Assembly: GCA_036365455.1 (NCBI GenBank)
Contig: JAWQUS010000020.1
Coordinates: forward strand, 4,995,001 to 5,059,000
Source: Macrosoma leucophasiata
Lineage: Eukaryota > Arthropoda > Insecta > Lepidoptera > Hedylidae
Direction of reading: 5' to 3'
Length of the DNA stretch: 64,000 bases
Positions 10,381 through 21,630 of the stretch are shown here, one piece after another. Position numbers and translations under genes: made by a program. Numbering within the stretch: position 1 is the first letter of the stretch; the number at the start of each line of letters is the position of its first letter. Under the pieces are notes generated by a model that worked only from the letters and a program-made list of their open reading frames with translations, was not told the origin of the DNA and searched no databases.

Positions 10381-11440
10381 TTTGCAAAAGATTAGCACAA
10401 AAAACGTAATACAAATGACATTGATAAAAACTGCACGGCAATTTCAAAAATATAGGTTACAAGATTGGTTCAGGTTCATAGTTTAGTAATAAGTCTAGAT
10501 CGGTCTATTGACTACAGACTTTCATTTTATGTTGCAACCACGATCTGTCGATAAATGTAGGCATAGTGATCCAATTTCAAATTGATACTTTATCAGGTAA
10601 TCGAAAATAACTTACGAAATAAAGGCATATACAACAGTATTGCAAAAACACTGATTTAAAAAACTGTGACACTAAGATTTTTTTATGAAAAAGTTATTTC
10701 TTTAATTAAATATTATATTAATCGTTGTAAGTCTGAAAAAGATAAATAAAGCGTTACTAAAAAAACTTTTGCAAAATATTACCTACTTTTATCCAGATAT
10801 TTAAATTGTTAAAATAAACTTATTATAAAATCTAATAAGACAAGTATAGAGTAGACCTTACTTCAGGAAAAGCAAACAGCTGTCTTATCTTATTGGTCAA
10901 GATAACTGTTCAATAAATGAGAATCAGGAAAGTTGTCACAAAATTATGAAATTTCAAACTTATACGCACTACATAGAACCCGCTATTTTAAATAACGTTA
11001 CCTACCTACCTACTCCCGTTACGCCATTATTTTTACGGGCGTTCTAATATGGAATGGGATGGATATTATTTATTCCCACAAATACTTTTATCTTAATATT
11101 AACAAAATTTACTTTTTGAAAAATATTTATTTAAAAAAAAAATTACTCACCAATAAACTTTACCAATGAACATTTATACATAACTTATGAAAACTCAATC
11201 ACTACACGAAAACAAAAAAAAAAACAAGTCGATATCGACTGCGCGTGCGCCGTTCGCGCGTGCCCGATACTAATAAGCCCTACCACTTTCAGTCTCTCAC
11301 CTTTGGAGACATAACTATTGTCAGATGTCACATTCGCCCTTATGCACATAATCATAGGTGTTATTAAGCCAGTCACCACTATTCCTCAGTTACTTAAGGT
11401 CGTAATTATAGCAAAGGATTTTTGAAAATTATAAACGTTG
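10381..11440. other. AT-rich stretch, no gene seen
   Basis: No supported ORF. Only short spurious frames are present. Confidence 0.4.
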
Positions 11441-11450
11441 AATATTTTTC

Positions 11451-11620
11451 CTGGTGGCAGATTTCCAGTGCCGGAGTTCAAGGGTGAAGACACCAATACA
11501 CCCCAATCTACCCTATCTGCGAATTATTCAGCACTATCGTGTTCCGATTAGATGATTAATGTATAGCCTTAATTTCTGCACTAAAGCTATCTTAGACCTT
11601 AGAATAAAGCTTTAAAGTAA
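11451..11620 (+). mobile_element. Family A SINE-like repeat, highly diverged
   Basis: Recognisable by CTGGTGGCAGATTTCCAGTG and CAGCACTATCGTGTTCCG. The 3' end is eroded. Confidence 0.4.
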
Positions 11621-11729
11621 CCTCGCGCCAGCATTCAAGCGGTACCTAAGTAGAGATTACATATTCTCTTGCAGAGGCCAAATGTTTATAATTTAAATAA
11701 AATTAGGTTTTAAAATCCCAGTAGCACGT

Positions 11730-11802
11730 CTGATCCAGGTCTTGAACCTTAGAACCCAGCTTAGCACTCGTGGTATGCTAAAACTAGACTACTGAGAGAG
11801 TC
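11730..11802 (-). repeat. Diverged tRNA-like SINE head
   Basis: The complement reads CTCAGTAGTCTAGTTTTAGC...GGGTTCTAAGGTTCAAGACC, which resembles the head of family C. Confidence 0.35.
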
Positions 11803-11955
11803 AAACAAAATGCAAGCAACTATTATAGTTGCTATTGTCATGCATATTTCCCTAGCCGATGTGGTTTACAACTACAAGTGCCTTAACTCGTTAAGCTGCA
11901 GTTGGACCGATATCGGTTCACGAACAATTCGAAATCAACTTTCATGTTATTTTTA

Positions 11956-12233
11956 TTTTTTTATGTAATGGTAGTGGCAAACAAGCATGCAGTTCACATG
12001 AAGTGATGACTGCAGCCTATAGACACCCACACTAAGACAAAGGTCAAAATGCAGATGCGTTACCACTCCTGAGGCCTAAGGTGTTATGCCTCTGTGCCGG
12101 AAATTACGGGGATGTACATTACCACCTAACCGGAACACGATAGTGCTGAACACTACTATTTAGCGGCAAGTATATTAGGTAATGCGGTGGTGCCTTCGTC
12201 CGCGAGCTCCGTCACTGGAGCTCTACCACCAGT
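11956..12233 (-). mobile_element. Family A SINE-like repeat
   Basis: Minus-strand copy with a poly(T) start and ACCACCAGT end. A ~12-bp deletion lies in the CACATTGATGTTAAGTG block. Confidence 0.7.
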
Positions 12234-12474
12234 AAAATTATTATTATTTAGATAGTCAAATTTATAAAACCAAAAATTCTTTAGCCACGTGATCCTGACG
12301 AGTTTTAAAAATCAGTTAGAGGCCAACTAGATTTATTATATTTTTCAGATCAATATAAGTACATTCCTATTTACCGACCTTGTATTTGTATTTTCATTTT
12401 AATGACAACTAGGAAAAGCATGTCATGTTGTTCGAAACACGGTAAAGATTTTATAAACTACTTATATTTAATTT

Positions 12475-13040
12475 CGCCATGTCCGTCTGTCTGTCTGTCT
12501 GTCCGTCCGCGGTTTAGTGCAAAAATGATTAGTACAAGAGTATCTTAATCACGTCGACAAAGTGGTAGAAAATAAACATGAAAAACAAATTAGGGTACCT
12601 CCCCTATATGTAATGCATGGATCATTTTTTTTTTTCGTTTTCTATATAGTGTGGGATATTGTTGGATAGGTCTTTCAAATATGTTAGGGGTGTGCAAATA
12701 ATTTTTTCGATTGAGTTAACTGTTCGTGACTTATTATATTAAGCTTTAAAGTGTAAATTTTCGTTAGACTCTAGTGTCTCCCCCTCTACCAACTAAACGG
12801 TTGTTGTTATAAATTCAAACTTTACGTCAAAAGTAGCTATATACAATGAAATTGAGAGGAAAACTATCATACTTAAGTTGGCTTTACATGTTTGCGAGTA
12901 ATTGTCGACCAAATGTATTTTACTCGAAAATTTCGAACAACTCCATAGAAAATATATTAATTTTTCATTACATAATACAAACATATAAACTACGGAACGC
13001 TACACGGCGCGTGGCACGACACTCAACTGACCGGTTTTTT
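12475..13040 (+). repeat. ~570-bp dispersed repeat, copy 1
   Basis: Starts at a GTCT microsatellite and runs through CCCCTATATGTAATGC, TTTCTATATAGTG and ACTAAACGGTTGTTG to CAACTGACCGGTTTT. A close copy is at 49,375-49,970 in the pyruvate carboxylase gene and a fragment is at 8,355-8,578. No terminal inverted repeats or coding capacity seen. Unclassified. Confidence 0.65.
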
Positions 13041-13059
13041 TTAAATTCAATAGCCAGTA

Positions 13060-13690
13060 TAAACCAATATTTGAAACACAAATATAAACATAAAATGTTA
13101 ATTGGTTACTAAGCAGATAGAGGCTACGAGGCACTTCATATTTTTTACACAACCTAGTTACTGAAATAAACTCTAGCTTAATCCAAATCCTAAATTGCTG
13201 TGTAAATCTATTAAGTGTTTCTTTGAGTCTTATTGGGAATCAAAAAGTTAGGTTTATCAAAAATATATTGCTAATGGCATGACGTTTTTTAAATAACTTT
13301 TACTCAAACATATTCAAATCCTTTGACCCAAGAAAGATCACAGAACGTAATTTTGTGGACTGGTCCATAAATACAAGATTGATTCTGAAAAACTCGTTTT
13401 TCTTCAAAGTATTACAAGAACAAGCGAAACTGGAAAAGAATTTCAATATTTATCGAGATTAAAGTCTGACCTTTTTAAAATATCCACCTTTGTTTTAAGA
13501 TTTTCTTGATTTATTGATATAAAAAGTCGAATAACAAAGCAGTCTAGGCGAAGTAACAAAACATCTAGTAATAACCTATAGGTGCGTAGTTGAAAGGTTT
13601 TGTCGTTGAACAACTGATAAACGAAACATTCCGTCGGCGAATCATTCGATAAAGAAACGATTTCGGAGATAAGTTTCAGAATCCAGATAG
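13060..13690. other. No gene seen
   Basis: AT-rich. No repeat shared with the rest of the window was noticed. Confidence 0.4.
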
Positions 13691-13694
13691 ACTT

Positions 13695-13750
13695 GTAATA
13701 CGGTAGTGCCTACGCCCTCGAGTTTCTACACTGAAACTCTACCACCAGTT
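13695..13750 (-). mobile_element. Family A SINE-like 5' fragment
   Basis: Last 55 bp of a minus-strand copy, ending ACTCTACCACCAGT. Confidence 0.45.
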
Positions 13751-13950
13751 CAAGAATCTATTATTGGTCAATACTCATTGTTTTGTTTAACAATGTCAAT
13801 ACTTAATCAAAATGGTCGTCAAACGTCAGATAGATAAGGTGCGAAAGAGAAAAAAGAATCTCGAATTCTTCTTCCTAAGGTCGATGTGCAATATTTATAG
13901 TTGGATACTGTATAGGTAACATATAAAATAAATGACAATCCATCCGTACC

Positions 13951-14227
13951 ATAAAGCAACAACGGAGGGGATGGAGGCTTTCCCCTCTGTCAAAGTACAA
14001 GCCCAAATGGGCCTATACCTGTCGCCTAGATGTTTAAATGTGTGTGTGAATTTCTGTATTTTGTTAAAGTCAAGATGTGAGTGTCGTAGTAGTAGACGAT
14101 TTTTGTAGTGTGCGTGTGTGTCGCACGCATTTCCCCCCGCAAAAAATTACAGACTGTTTTCCATCGGTAATAAACGCTATGGCTACTCCCCTCCAGTCCG
14201 CCGCGGCCGGTGGTCCGTGTTGCTCTA
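13951..14227. mobile_element. MITE, inverted copy of the 5,875 family
   Basis: Right end GGTGGTCCGTGTTGCTCTA is intact, while the left end is diverged. It shares ACACACTACAAAAATCGTC (complement) and the CCTGTCGCCTAGATGT block with the other copies. Confidence 0.55.
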
Positions 14228-14526
14228 TGATCCGTATGAATCGGTCAATGAATAAAAATGTCTCCAAAGCTAACAATTTACCAAATTGCGATTTTCGGAG
14301 CGGAATTATTTTTGGCAACGGTTTGTTCAGTCTAATTCCGTCCCTAAAAGGGCCATTTAGTATTCAAATTGTTAACTTCGGTGGCCATCAGTCCGCCATT
14401 CATTGGGCGGTGTGGTGTGTAATGATTTTCTTTCGTCGGAAAGGAATAAATTCACTTTTAGTTCACAATTTTCTTCCTGTTAAAGAAAATTTACTTACTC
14501 AAATAGATAGCTTTATGTTGCTAAGG

Positions 14527-14818
14527 TAGCAAACAAACATGTAGCTCACATGGATGTAAAGTGATGACTGCCTATAGACATCTACACAAAAACCAGAGGT
14601 CAAAATGCAGATTGAATTTTTGTGCGTTGTGACCCCCCCGCCCCTGAGATCTAAGTTGTTATGTCTCTGTGATAATTATTACAGGGTCATACGTCACCAT
14701 CTAACCGGAACCCGATAGTGCTGAACACTACCATTTGGCGGAAGATAGACGAGGTTCACGAGGTAATGCGGTGGTGCCTACGCACTCGAGCTCCTGCACT
14801 GGAGCTCTACCACCAGTA
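14527..14818 (-). mobile_element. Family A SINE-like repeat
   Basis: Minus-strand diverged copy with an insertion of ACCCCCCCGCC near 14,632. Confidence 0.6.
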
Positions 14819-14879
14819 AGCTCTACATTAGGTTCAAGTTTTGTTTGTCTGGTAATAAGTCGGGTATCAAAAATCTAAG

Positions 14880-15016
14880 GGTGAGATTCACAGACCGCAC
14901 TACGACTTTACTTTGAGTAAAGTATGCTTAGAACTGTCAGTTTAGTATAGGTTTTGACAGTTCAAAGGCGTACTTTGCTCAAAGTAAAGTCGTAGTCCGG
15001 TCTGTGAATCTCACCA
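14880..15016. mobile_element. Palindromic foldback MITE
   Basis: GGTGAGATTCACAGACC at the left is mirrored by GGTCTGTGAATCTCACC at the right. Arms are about 45 bp with two or three mismatches and a ~40-bp centre. TAAG on both flanks may be the target duplication. Confidence 0.7.
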
Positions 15017-15079
15017 TAAGATTCAGCGCCTAAAGGTACGGTTAGAATGAGTAGAGTTTTAAGTAAATAAAATAAGATT

Positions 15080-15363
15080 ACTGGGGGCAGAGCTCCAGTG
15101 ACGGAGCTCGCGGGCATAGGCACCACCGCATTACCTAAAATACTTGCCGCTAAATGGTAGTGTTCAGCACTATCGTGTTCCGGTCAGGTGGTAATGTATG
15201 ACCCTGTAATTTCCGGCACAGAGGCATAACACCTTAGGCCTCGAGAGTGGTCACGCATCTGCATTTGACCTTGGTCTTAGTGTAAGTGTTCTTAGGCTGC
15301 AGTCATCACTTAACATCAATGTGAAATGCATGCTTGCTTGCCACTTCCATTAATAAAAAAAAA
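15080..15363 (+). mobile_element. Family A SINE-like repeat
   Basis: Near-complete copy ending in an A-rich tail. Confidence 0.65.
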
Positions 15364-15424
15364 GAATTTAACCCGTCTGTGAAACAGCTCGATTTCAAGT
15401 CAAAATAAAGTCGTAGTGCGGTAT

Positions 15425-15602
15425 GACGGTATATCGGGGGGTACCTTCTCCAGTCAGGACATCTAGGTAGTGTTGTCTGCGTGTCTTTCCATAAGCCAAC
15501 ATGTTATTTTGTAAGCGTCTGTAGGTAGGTACTCGAGCGGATGATGAAATAAAGCACACGGTTTGGCAGAAGATGAAGAAAGAGTCGCTTAATGCATATC
15601 GA
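15425..15602 (-). repeat. LTR-like repeat fragment
   Basis: Shares the GTGTCTTTCCATAAGCC and GGTACTCGAGCGGATGA blocks with 32,880-33,000. Possibly part of the same LTR element. Confidence 0.35.
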
Positions 15603-15606
15603 CGAC

Positions 15607-15810
15607 CTGATTAGTCCAGCGGTGTGAGATGACCGTTTGATTTGAAGGGTCGCGGGTTCGATCCCCGCACCGGGACAAATATTTATATGGCCTACAGATA
15701 TTTGTTTCGGGTCTGGGTGTTTGTGTATGTGTTGTATGTGTACAACGGCACCCACGACACAGGTTTATACCTACTATGGGGCTGTGAGTGTATTCTAGTA
15801 TTATCTTATT
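15607..15810 (+). mobile_element. Family B tRNA-derived SINE
   Basis: tRNA-like head with GATTAGTCCAGCGGTGTGAG (A-box region) and GCGGGTTCGATCCCCGC (B-box and T-arm). The body reads ATATGGCCTACAGATATTTG and GGCTGTGAGTGTA. Copies at 19,185-19,410 (-), 51,172-51,345 (+) and 63,928-64,000 (+). Confidence 0.7.
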
Positions 15811-15982
15811 TAGTTACGACTCTCGTCACAAATATGCTCTCAAAAGCGATTAAACTACCACCGCTGCAAACGCCAACCTGCATGCCAATCGTGGTGATCT
15901 CTCACATGAGGACGCCTTTGTCCAGCAGTGTATCTGTTTCTGCTGACATAATGATAATGATGAAGAGACGTGAATCTTTTAG

Positions 15983-16320
15983 CAGAGAATATGTAATAAT
16001 ACTAAGTGTAGAATGGACACTTCGACACAGTACAAACATGAACAGAGTGGAAACTACGTACAAAACGTTGAAACGTCACACTCACACAAACATAGACTGT
16101 TCATATTTATACTGTGACTTCGACGTCCCGCCTGATTTCCCCGCCTCACCCAACCTCCTCCCCTCTTATGGGCGACCGTTGGTTTTTTCTACGTGCTACG
16201 CACACAGGTGCACGTGTAAATGTAACACGTCACTGATTGATGTCTGTGTAATAGCAAATTAAGCGTTTGTATGGAATTTTGGCGGAGGATCCGCGGTGTG
16301 CTTTTAGTACAATAGCAGGA
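15983..16320 (+). repeat. Dispersed repeat, copy 1
   Basis: Shares the CAGAGAATATGTAATAATAC, CCCTCTTATGGGCGAC and AAATTAAGCGTTTGTATGG blocks with 17,868-18,097. No reliable coding sense. Confidence 0.5.
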
Positions 16321-16360
16321 CGACTTTCAGACTGTGCCAAGAGTCATATTATAACTCACT

Positions 16361-16575
16361 AGCGGCCCGCCCCGACTTCGCATGGATGCAATGTTACCTA
16401 ACATTACTACTATCATAATAAAACGTCTTTATCCTATAACATTCCTGAATAGTGTAGTTTTTTGATTGTGAAAGAATTTTCATGAAGGGTTCAATATTTC
16501 CGAAGAATAGCCTCTACAAACAAACAATCCATCAAAGTTATAAATTTTACTTCTTTATAATATTAGTATGTTTAG
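16361..16575 (-). mobile_element. Helitron-like repeat
   Basis: Starts CTAGCGGCCCGCCCCGACTTC, the complement of a Helitron 3' end with its GC-rich hairpin, and ends in AT-rich sequence near 16,575. Confidence 0.5.
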
Positions 16576-16890
16576 ATAATTTATGTCGATAGGGATTATA
16601 AGACACCAGCTAACAACAGTTAGCTGATCATTGTAGGTATGTATGTAATGCTACAATGCCACAAATTCCTTAACTCTACCAGAGCTTTACCGTCGTTAAT
16701 TACCTTACAAAATCGTCGGTTTAGAAATCTAAATTAATAGGTTAATTTGGATTTCACAGTTTTAGAAATGAAGCACGATTAAGCATGACTGGCATAATTG
16801 TAGATTTCTAAATTCTAATAGTTTGGACGTCTACATAAACTAATGGTTAAATTAACGGTTGTACTATTTATTTTTGAACGAGTGAACTTT

Positions 16891-17130
16891 AGAAATTAAA
16901 GAAAAAACGGAAAGAAAAATTTGACTTCGGGCAGTAATCGAACCTGCGACCTCAGGATAACCAGTAACCGACCCTAAATCGGTTAAAAATCAAAAAGGGA
17001 AAGCATAATTTGACGCATCGGTGTGGGACTTCGGTAGCTTAGTGGTAAAGCGGCTGGACTGGTTATCCTATGGTCGTAGGTTCGATTCCTGCCCGAAGAC
17101 AAAACTTTCCGTATTTTCTTTAATTTCTGA
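16891..17130. repeat. Inverted pair of tRNA-like sequences
   Basis: Arms at 16,891-16,965 and 17,058-17,130 are inverted complements with scattered mismatches. The right arm completes a 74-nt tRNA-like unit at 17,027-17,100 (TAGCTTAGTGG A-box, GGTTCGATTCC B-box, loop CTGGTTA giving a GGT anticodon). The left arm is only its 3' half. The flanks (TTAAAGAAAAAA, GGAAAG) are like those of the 33,441 palindrome. Confidence 0.65.
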
Positions 17131-17186
17131 ATTAACGGTGTTAAATTAACAGTTTAATAATAAATTGCGATTTCTTTCTGGTTTTA

Positions 17187-17400
17187 CTGGTGATGGGAGT
17201 TCCAGTCTTGAAGCTTGAGGGCGTAGACACCGCCGTATTACCTAATCTGTCTGCTCCCAAATACAGGGGCGGATTTCCCTATAGGCCGAGTAGGCCCGGA
17301 CCTAGGGTGGCAACGCATCTCCACCGCCGGTTTTTGTGTAGATGTAGGTCTATACGCTGCAGTTATCACTTACATCGGTTGTATCAATCATATAACCTGT
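17187..17400 (+). mobile_element. Family A SINE-like repeat, diverged
   Basis: Recognisable from TACTGGTGATGGGAGTTCC and ACGCTGCAGTTATCACTT. The middle is replaced. Confidence 0.4.
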
Positions 17401-17464
17401 AGGACCCCCAACATTAGGTACACATTATTAAGAAACGGTGTCTTCTAAAACACTACGTACCTAC

Positions 17465-17546
17465 GTGTGTCAAGACCGGGATATCTGGCGTTCCACACTC
17501 TCTGCCTACCCCGTCTGGAACCTGGCGTGAAGATACGTACATGCTT
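17465..17546 (+). mobile_element. LINE 3' terminal fragment
   Basis: Reads GACCGGGATATCTGGCGTTCC, then CTCTGCCTACCCCGTC and GGCGTGAAGATACGTACATG, as at the 3' end of the LINE at 56,870-57,375. Confidence 0.6.
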
Positions 17547-17867
17547 TCATAATATAAGACTAAGCTACATAAAACTACAATTCCGTAATGTAGGTGGTCA
17601 GAGGATTTTTACGTCACCGCTTAGAATGGCACAAAACGGTTGATTATAACACCGATGGCAAAAACTCGAAGTGTTGCTGTTATTATTGTATACTATTATT
17701 AAAAACAACTTTCTCTCATAGTTGTCCCGTATGCATATTACAGGTGTTATGGCACATACCATCATTAGAGACTCGCACGCACGTCCAAGAATAATTATTC
17801 TATCCTAAACATTAATTATGGACATCTACAAAACAAACAGAATTCAGAGTAGAGTGTTTACTGGTAG

Positions 17868-18097
17868 TAGGAGCTTCAGTCAGAGAATATTTAATAATAC
17901 TACGTATAGAATGGACACTTCGACGTCCCGCTCGATTTCCCCGCCTCACCCAACCACCTTCCCTCTTATGGGCGACGTTTGGTATTCTCTACGTGCACAC
18001 AGATGCACGTGTAAATACACATCACTGATTGATCTCTGTGTAATAGAGACCAAATTAAGCGTTTGTATGGAATTTCGGCGGAGTGCCCGCGGTGTGC
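17868..18097 (+). repeat. Dispersed repeat, copy 2
   Basis: Second copy of the 15,983-16,320 repeat. A further piece is at 18,250-18,320. Confidence 0.5.
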
Positions 18098-18099
18098 TT

Positions 18100-18145
18100 C
18101 AGTGACGGAGCTCAAGGCGTAGGCACCACCTCATTAGTTAGATAC
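18100..18145 (+). mobile_element. Family A SINE-like fragment
   Basis: Only CAGTGACGGAGCTCAAGG and the GGCACCACC block remain. Confidence 0.35.
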
Positions 18146-18334
18146 TTTTTGGTCTGGGGAAAATACGCATACCCACTCTTGGAGAAATGGGTGAGTTATA
18201 CCTATGGACACCGGGAAAAGAAACCAGACTACCCACTAAAATCCCCTGGGCAGAGAATATGTAATTATACTACATTTAAAATGGACACTTCGATTTCCCC
18301 GCCTATCCGACCTCCTCCCTAGGGGAGAATCACC

Positions 18335-18456
18335 CTTACCATTTAGGGATTTAAAAAGTAGACTACAACAGATTTTCATATCTACCAAATTTCATAATGA
18401 TCGGTCCAGCCATTTCAGAGGAGTATTGTTACAAACAGTGTCACACACTAGAATTT
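18335..18456 (-). mobile_element. Helitron fragment
   Basis: GGAGTATTGTTACAAACAGTG is shared with the fragment at window position 18. Confidence 0.4.
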
Positions 18457-18469
18457 TAAATTGTAACGG

Positions 18470-18565
18470 AAATAGGAGCTGGCATGATTATTCTACTAAG
18501 AGGGGAGAAGCGAGGGTCGAGACGAGGAGAGGAGAGGCGTGGCGTGGTGAGGTGTGGTGTCATTT
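18470..18565. repeat. GA/GT-rich low-complexity stretch
   Basis: Purine-rich imperfect repeats of GAGGAG and GGTGTGG. No coding potential supported. Confidence 0.5.
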
Positions 18566-19184
18566 AGTGCGGTGAGAAAAAAGATGATGTACTCTAATAC
18601 TCTTTGGAGGAGAGTTGTTTTTAAAAAAGATGTGGTTGTTGTTAGGATGCAATTATTTGTTCAAGAATTAGAATGGATAGAATATATTTTTCGTACTATT
18701 TGTAATTGTGTTTTTAATTATCATAATCCTGCATTTCATTATATTAAATTAGATATATGGAGACCAGTTCTGCTGCGGCAACACTGCGGCGGCAGCACTG
18801 CTGCGTTCAGCGGAATTCGGAATCGTACCTTTAAACTTATGTCTAAGTACACATAATAAATTAGTCATTCAAATCTAACAATGTAAACGTCCATAGATCT
18901 CTATAGGCTGCCATAGTCACTTGCCATGCATGTGAATTGTTTTAACCAAAAATGTTTATCTTACAGACTTATAATAAAACAAAAATAAGACAAAATATTT
19001 TATTTGTAATAGGTATAAACATTTATTATTTATAAACATTTATTACATAAACAAAACGATATATAATACAAATTCAAGAAAATGGAAACATGATAATAAT
19101 ATAGATAATAAATTCATTTTTTCATTTGGGAGTGCCTCATAAAATCGTATATTAAACCGTTATAAAAATATGTTAAATATAATT

Positions 19185-19410
19185 ATAAATAAATAAAATA
19201 CGCTTACACTCACAGCCCCACAGTAGGTATAAACCTGTGTCGTGGGTACCGTTGTACACATACAACACATACACAAACACCGACCGACCGAACAACCCGA
19301 ACCCGAAACAAATATCTGTAGGCCATACAAATATTTGTGCCGGTGCGGGGATCTTACCCGCGACCCTTCGAATCAAACGGTCATCTCACACCGCTGGACT
19401 AACCGGGTTT
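19185..19410 (-). mobile_element. Family B tRNA-derived SINE, full length
   Basis: The minus strand reads from the tRNA-like head (GGTTAGTCCAGCGG) through ATATTTGTATGGCCTACAG to an AT-rich tail of ~225 bp. Confidence 0.7.
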
Positions 19411-19589
19411 ATGTCTCCTTAACAATACTTAGAATACTAACTTCAATGAAACAAAAAAAAACTATGAAAAACAATAAATCAATGTAGGTATATCACGACA
19501 CGACCAACTATCAAAATCAATTTGCTGAATTCAAAATCAACAGTATAAGAATAAAATGAAAGACAACTAGTGCGTTGGGAGTTTTGGCG

Positions 19590-19900
19590 GGAACCTTGAA
19601 AGAGGCGTGTGGTGCTCTTATTTTATTTCATTTTCTTGGTGTATTTTTAAGTTATATTGAATTAAGTTGGTGGCATTTTGTTTGATACAGGTTTATTACA
19701 GTGCCCGTGTATACCTTTCAGGTTGCCTCGAAAACTTCATTGTAAATGTTCTGGTAAAGTAGCCATCGCTTTACTCGAATAACTTGATTGTAACTCACTT
19801 AACTGACATATTATACTATGACTATAATATACTTACTTTTACCCTGCTTAAATAAATACGAAATATCGTTTTACTTGACACTGGCAATATGCGAACTAGT
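19590..19900 (-). repeat. Dispersed repeat, GGCACTGTAATAA family
   Basis: Shares AAAACGATATTTCGTATT, GTAAAGCGATGGCTACTTTACC (split) and the GGTGGCATTTTGTTTGATA block with 24,285-24,500, 26,570-26,820 and 30,655-30,832. Unclassified. Confidence 0.45.
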
Positions 19901-19932
19901 GCGTCCAGCTATTAGAGCTATTAGAGCGATAT

Positions 19933-20168
19933 ATTAATATACTTGCCGCTAAATGGTAGTGTTCAGCACTATCGTGTTCCGGTCAGGTGGTAATGTACGG
20001 CCCTGTAATTTCAGGCACAGAGGCATATCACCTAATGCCTCAGAAGTGGCAGCGCATCTGCATTTTGACCTCTGGTCATTGTGTGGGTGTCTATAGGCTG
20101 CAGTCATCACTTAACATCAATGTGAACTGCATGCTTGTTTGCCACTTTTATTACATAAAAAAAAAATA
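19933..20168 (+). mobile_element. Family A SINE-like repeat, 5'-truncated
   Basis: Starts in the ATACTTGCCGCTAAATGG block and ends in a poly(A)/TA run. A LINE remnant follows directly. Confidence 0.65.
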
Positions 20169-20189
20169 TATATATATAACTTAAATAGT

Positions 20190-21310
20190 CGTGACTCTTT
20201 GAAAGAATTGTTCAAGGAAATAAATATAATGACGGTTCCTTGCCAATATATCTATGAAAATATATAGTATGCTAGGAAAAACTTGCACTTATTTAAGAAA
20301 ATTAATGACATACATCCTTATAATACCAGAAACAAAAATAAATTGGCATTTCCAAGTTTTCGCCTGTCGAAAACACATAAATGTTTCTTCTATAACAAAA
20401 TTCCGTCCAACATTCTTGAACTTACAGACAATAATTTCAAGTCATGTATTAAACGCATACTATGTAAAAATGCGTACTATAGACTCGATGACTATCTAAA
20501 GGATAGAGATGCCTGGACAAATCGCCTCTTTACAAGAATAATGTGACATTTCATATAGAACAACTAGCGGCCCGCCCCGGCTTCGCCCGCGCTGCTCTGC
20601 TCCTATTAGTCATAGCGTAATGTAAGCTATCCTATCTCTCAAGTTGGATCGAACTGCACATAGTGTGCGAATTTTATTATAATCGGTTAAGTGGTTTAGG
20701 AGTCCATTGAGGACAAACATTGTGACACGAGATTTATATATATTAAGATTTAGATGAAATGTCACGTTATTCTTGTAAGAATAATGTTGCATTTCATATA
20801 GAACGATTAAGATGAAAAGTCACGTTATTCTTGTAAAAAGGCGAAATGCTGGTCTAGCTCCACAAGACTTCAAACAATAATTTTGTGAAATCGTGCATTG
20901 TACTAGATATTGTAAAACATAGTTATAAGTGTCATATTGTGAAAATAATTGTAAGGAACATATTTTGAAAAGACCCTGCTGAGTTTTGTTTTGGCAGGTT
21001 TTTTCTCAGTAATGTGGGCTTTGGAACTCTGCCAGTGAATGACAAAGAATGTCTCATATTTTTTTGTTTAGTCTTGTCTTGCCGTTTGTATAAGAGACTA
21101 TGGAACATTCTGTTGATACCTATTTTTATTATTAAGTATTTTTGGACCATTATTTATTTTATTTTCTTTACTTTGACATATTAATCAACGTATCAGTTGT
21201 TATTCGCTTTAATCTTCAATTTTTAATTTTGTCATTTGACCTATCACAAGCAAATTCTAATATTTCCAAGTGACAATATTTTTTTTGAGTTTGAGTTTGA
21301 CCCGTTTTAC
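20190..21310 (+). mobile_element. CR1/Jockey-type LINE remnant with Helitron inside
   Basis: Coding remnants at 20,196-20,545 read SLKELFKEINIMTVP, HPYNTRNKNKLAFP and FKSCIKRILCKNAYY. These resemble the conserved C-terminus of CR1/Jockey-group reverse transcriptases (LFKKLxILTVPxxYIYE, HxYNTRxK, then AYYSLDEFL). A stop and frame change lie near 20,270. The 3' UTR after the Helitron (20,564-20,748) reaches TTTGAGTTTGAGTTT near 21,295. The last ~270 bp recur as the nested insert at 52,778-53,052. Confidence 0.7.
20564..20748 (-). mobile_element. Complete 185-bp non-autonomous Helitron
   Basis: On the minus strand it starts TCTTAATATATATAAATC and ends GCGGGCCGCTAG. It lies between A (20,749) and T (20,563), the expected Helitron target. 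It has about two mismatches to the copy at 54,632-54,816, so both moved recently. Inserted in the LINE remnant. Confidence 0.8.
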
Positions 21311-21470
21311 TACTTAACTATACTAGCAACGGATTTTGAGGCGTGTGGTGCTCTTATTTTATTTCGTTTCCTTGGTGTTATTTTCAGTACCAGATGGACA
21401 ATTACCGCCTCTCTCTTTTTAAAATTGTAAGTTTGTCAGATATCATTTTACAGTAACAGAGGTACAGTTA

Positions 21471-21630
21471 GCCTGGGTTGCACCACGACATTTGTTAAAG
21501 TTAAAATTATTGTAACATTTCACATCCTTCTCTTACCTGGTAAAGTTAAAGAAATCTGTTAAAGTTAGAGGAGGATGTGAAATGTTACAATAATTTTAAC
21601 TTTAACAAATGTCGTGGTGCAACCCAGGCT
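21471..21630. mobile_element. Palindromic MITE, GCCTGGGTTGCACCA ends
   Basis: 160-bp near-palindrome flanked by TTA on both sides. Arms include AACATTTCACATCCTTCTC and its complement. Related copies: 22,015-22,112, 34,360-34,508, 44,430-44,556, 57,796-57,873. Confidence 0.75.

Noticed and set aside
14077..14529. 150-aa ORF
   Set aside because: Starts in a MITE and has no recognisable domain. Likely chance.
15642..16262. 206-aa ORF
   Set aside because: It runs through a tRNA-derived SINE into another dispersed repeat, with no domain or codon pattern.
17027..17100. Possible tRNA-Thr gene
   Set aside because: Boxes A and B are fine, but the acceptor stem has an A-A mismatch and the anticodon stem is weak. 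It is embedded in an inverted repeat.
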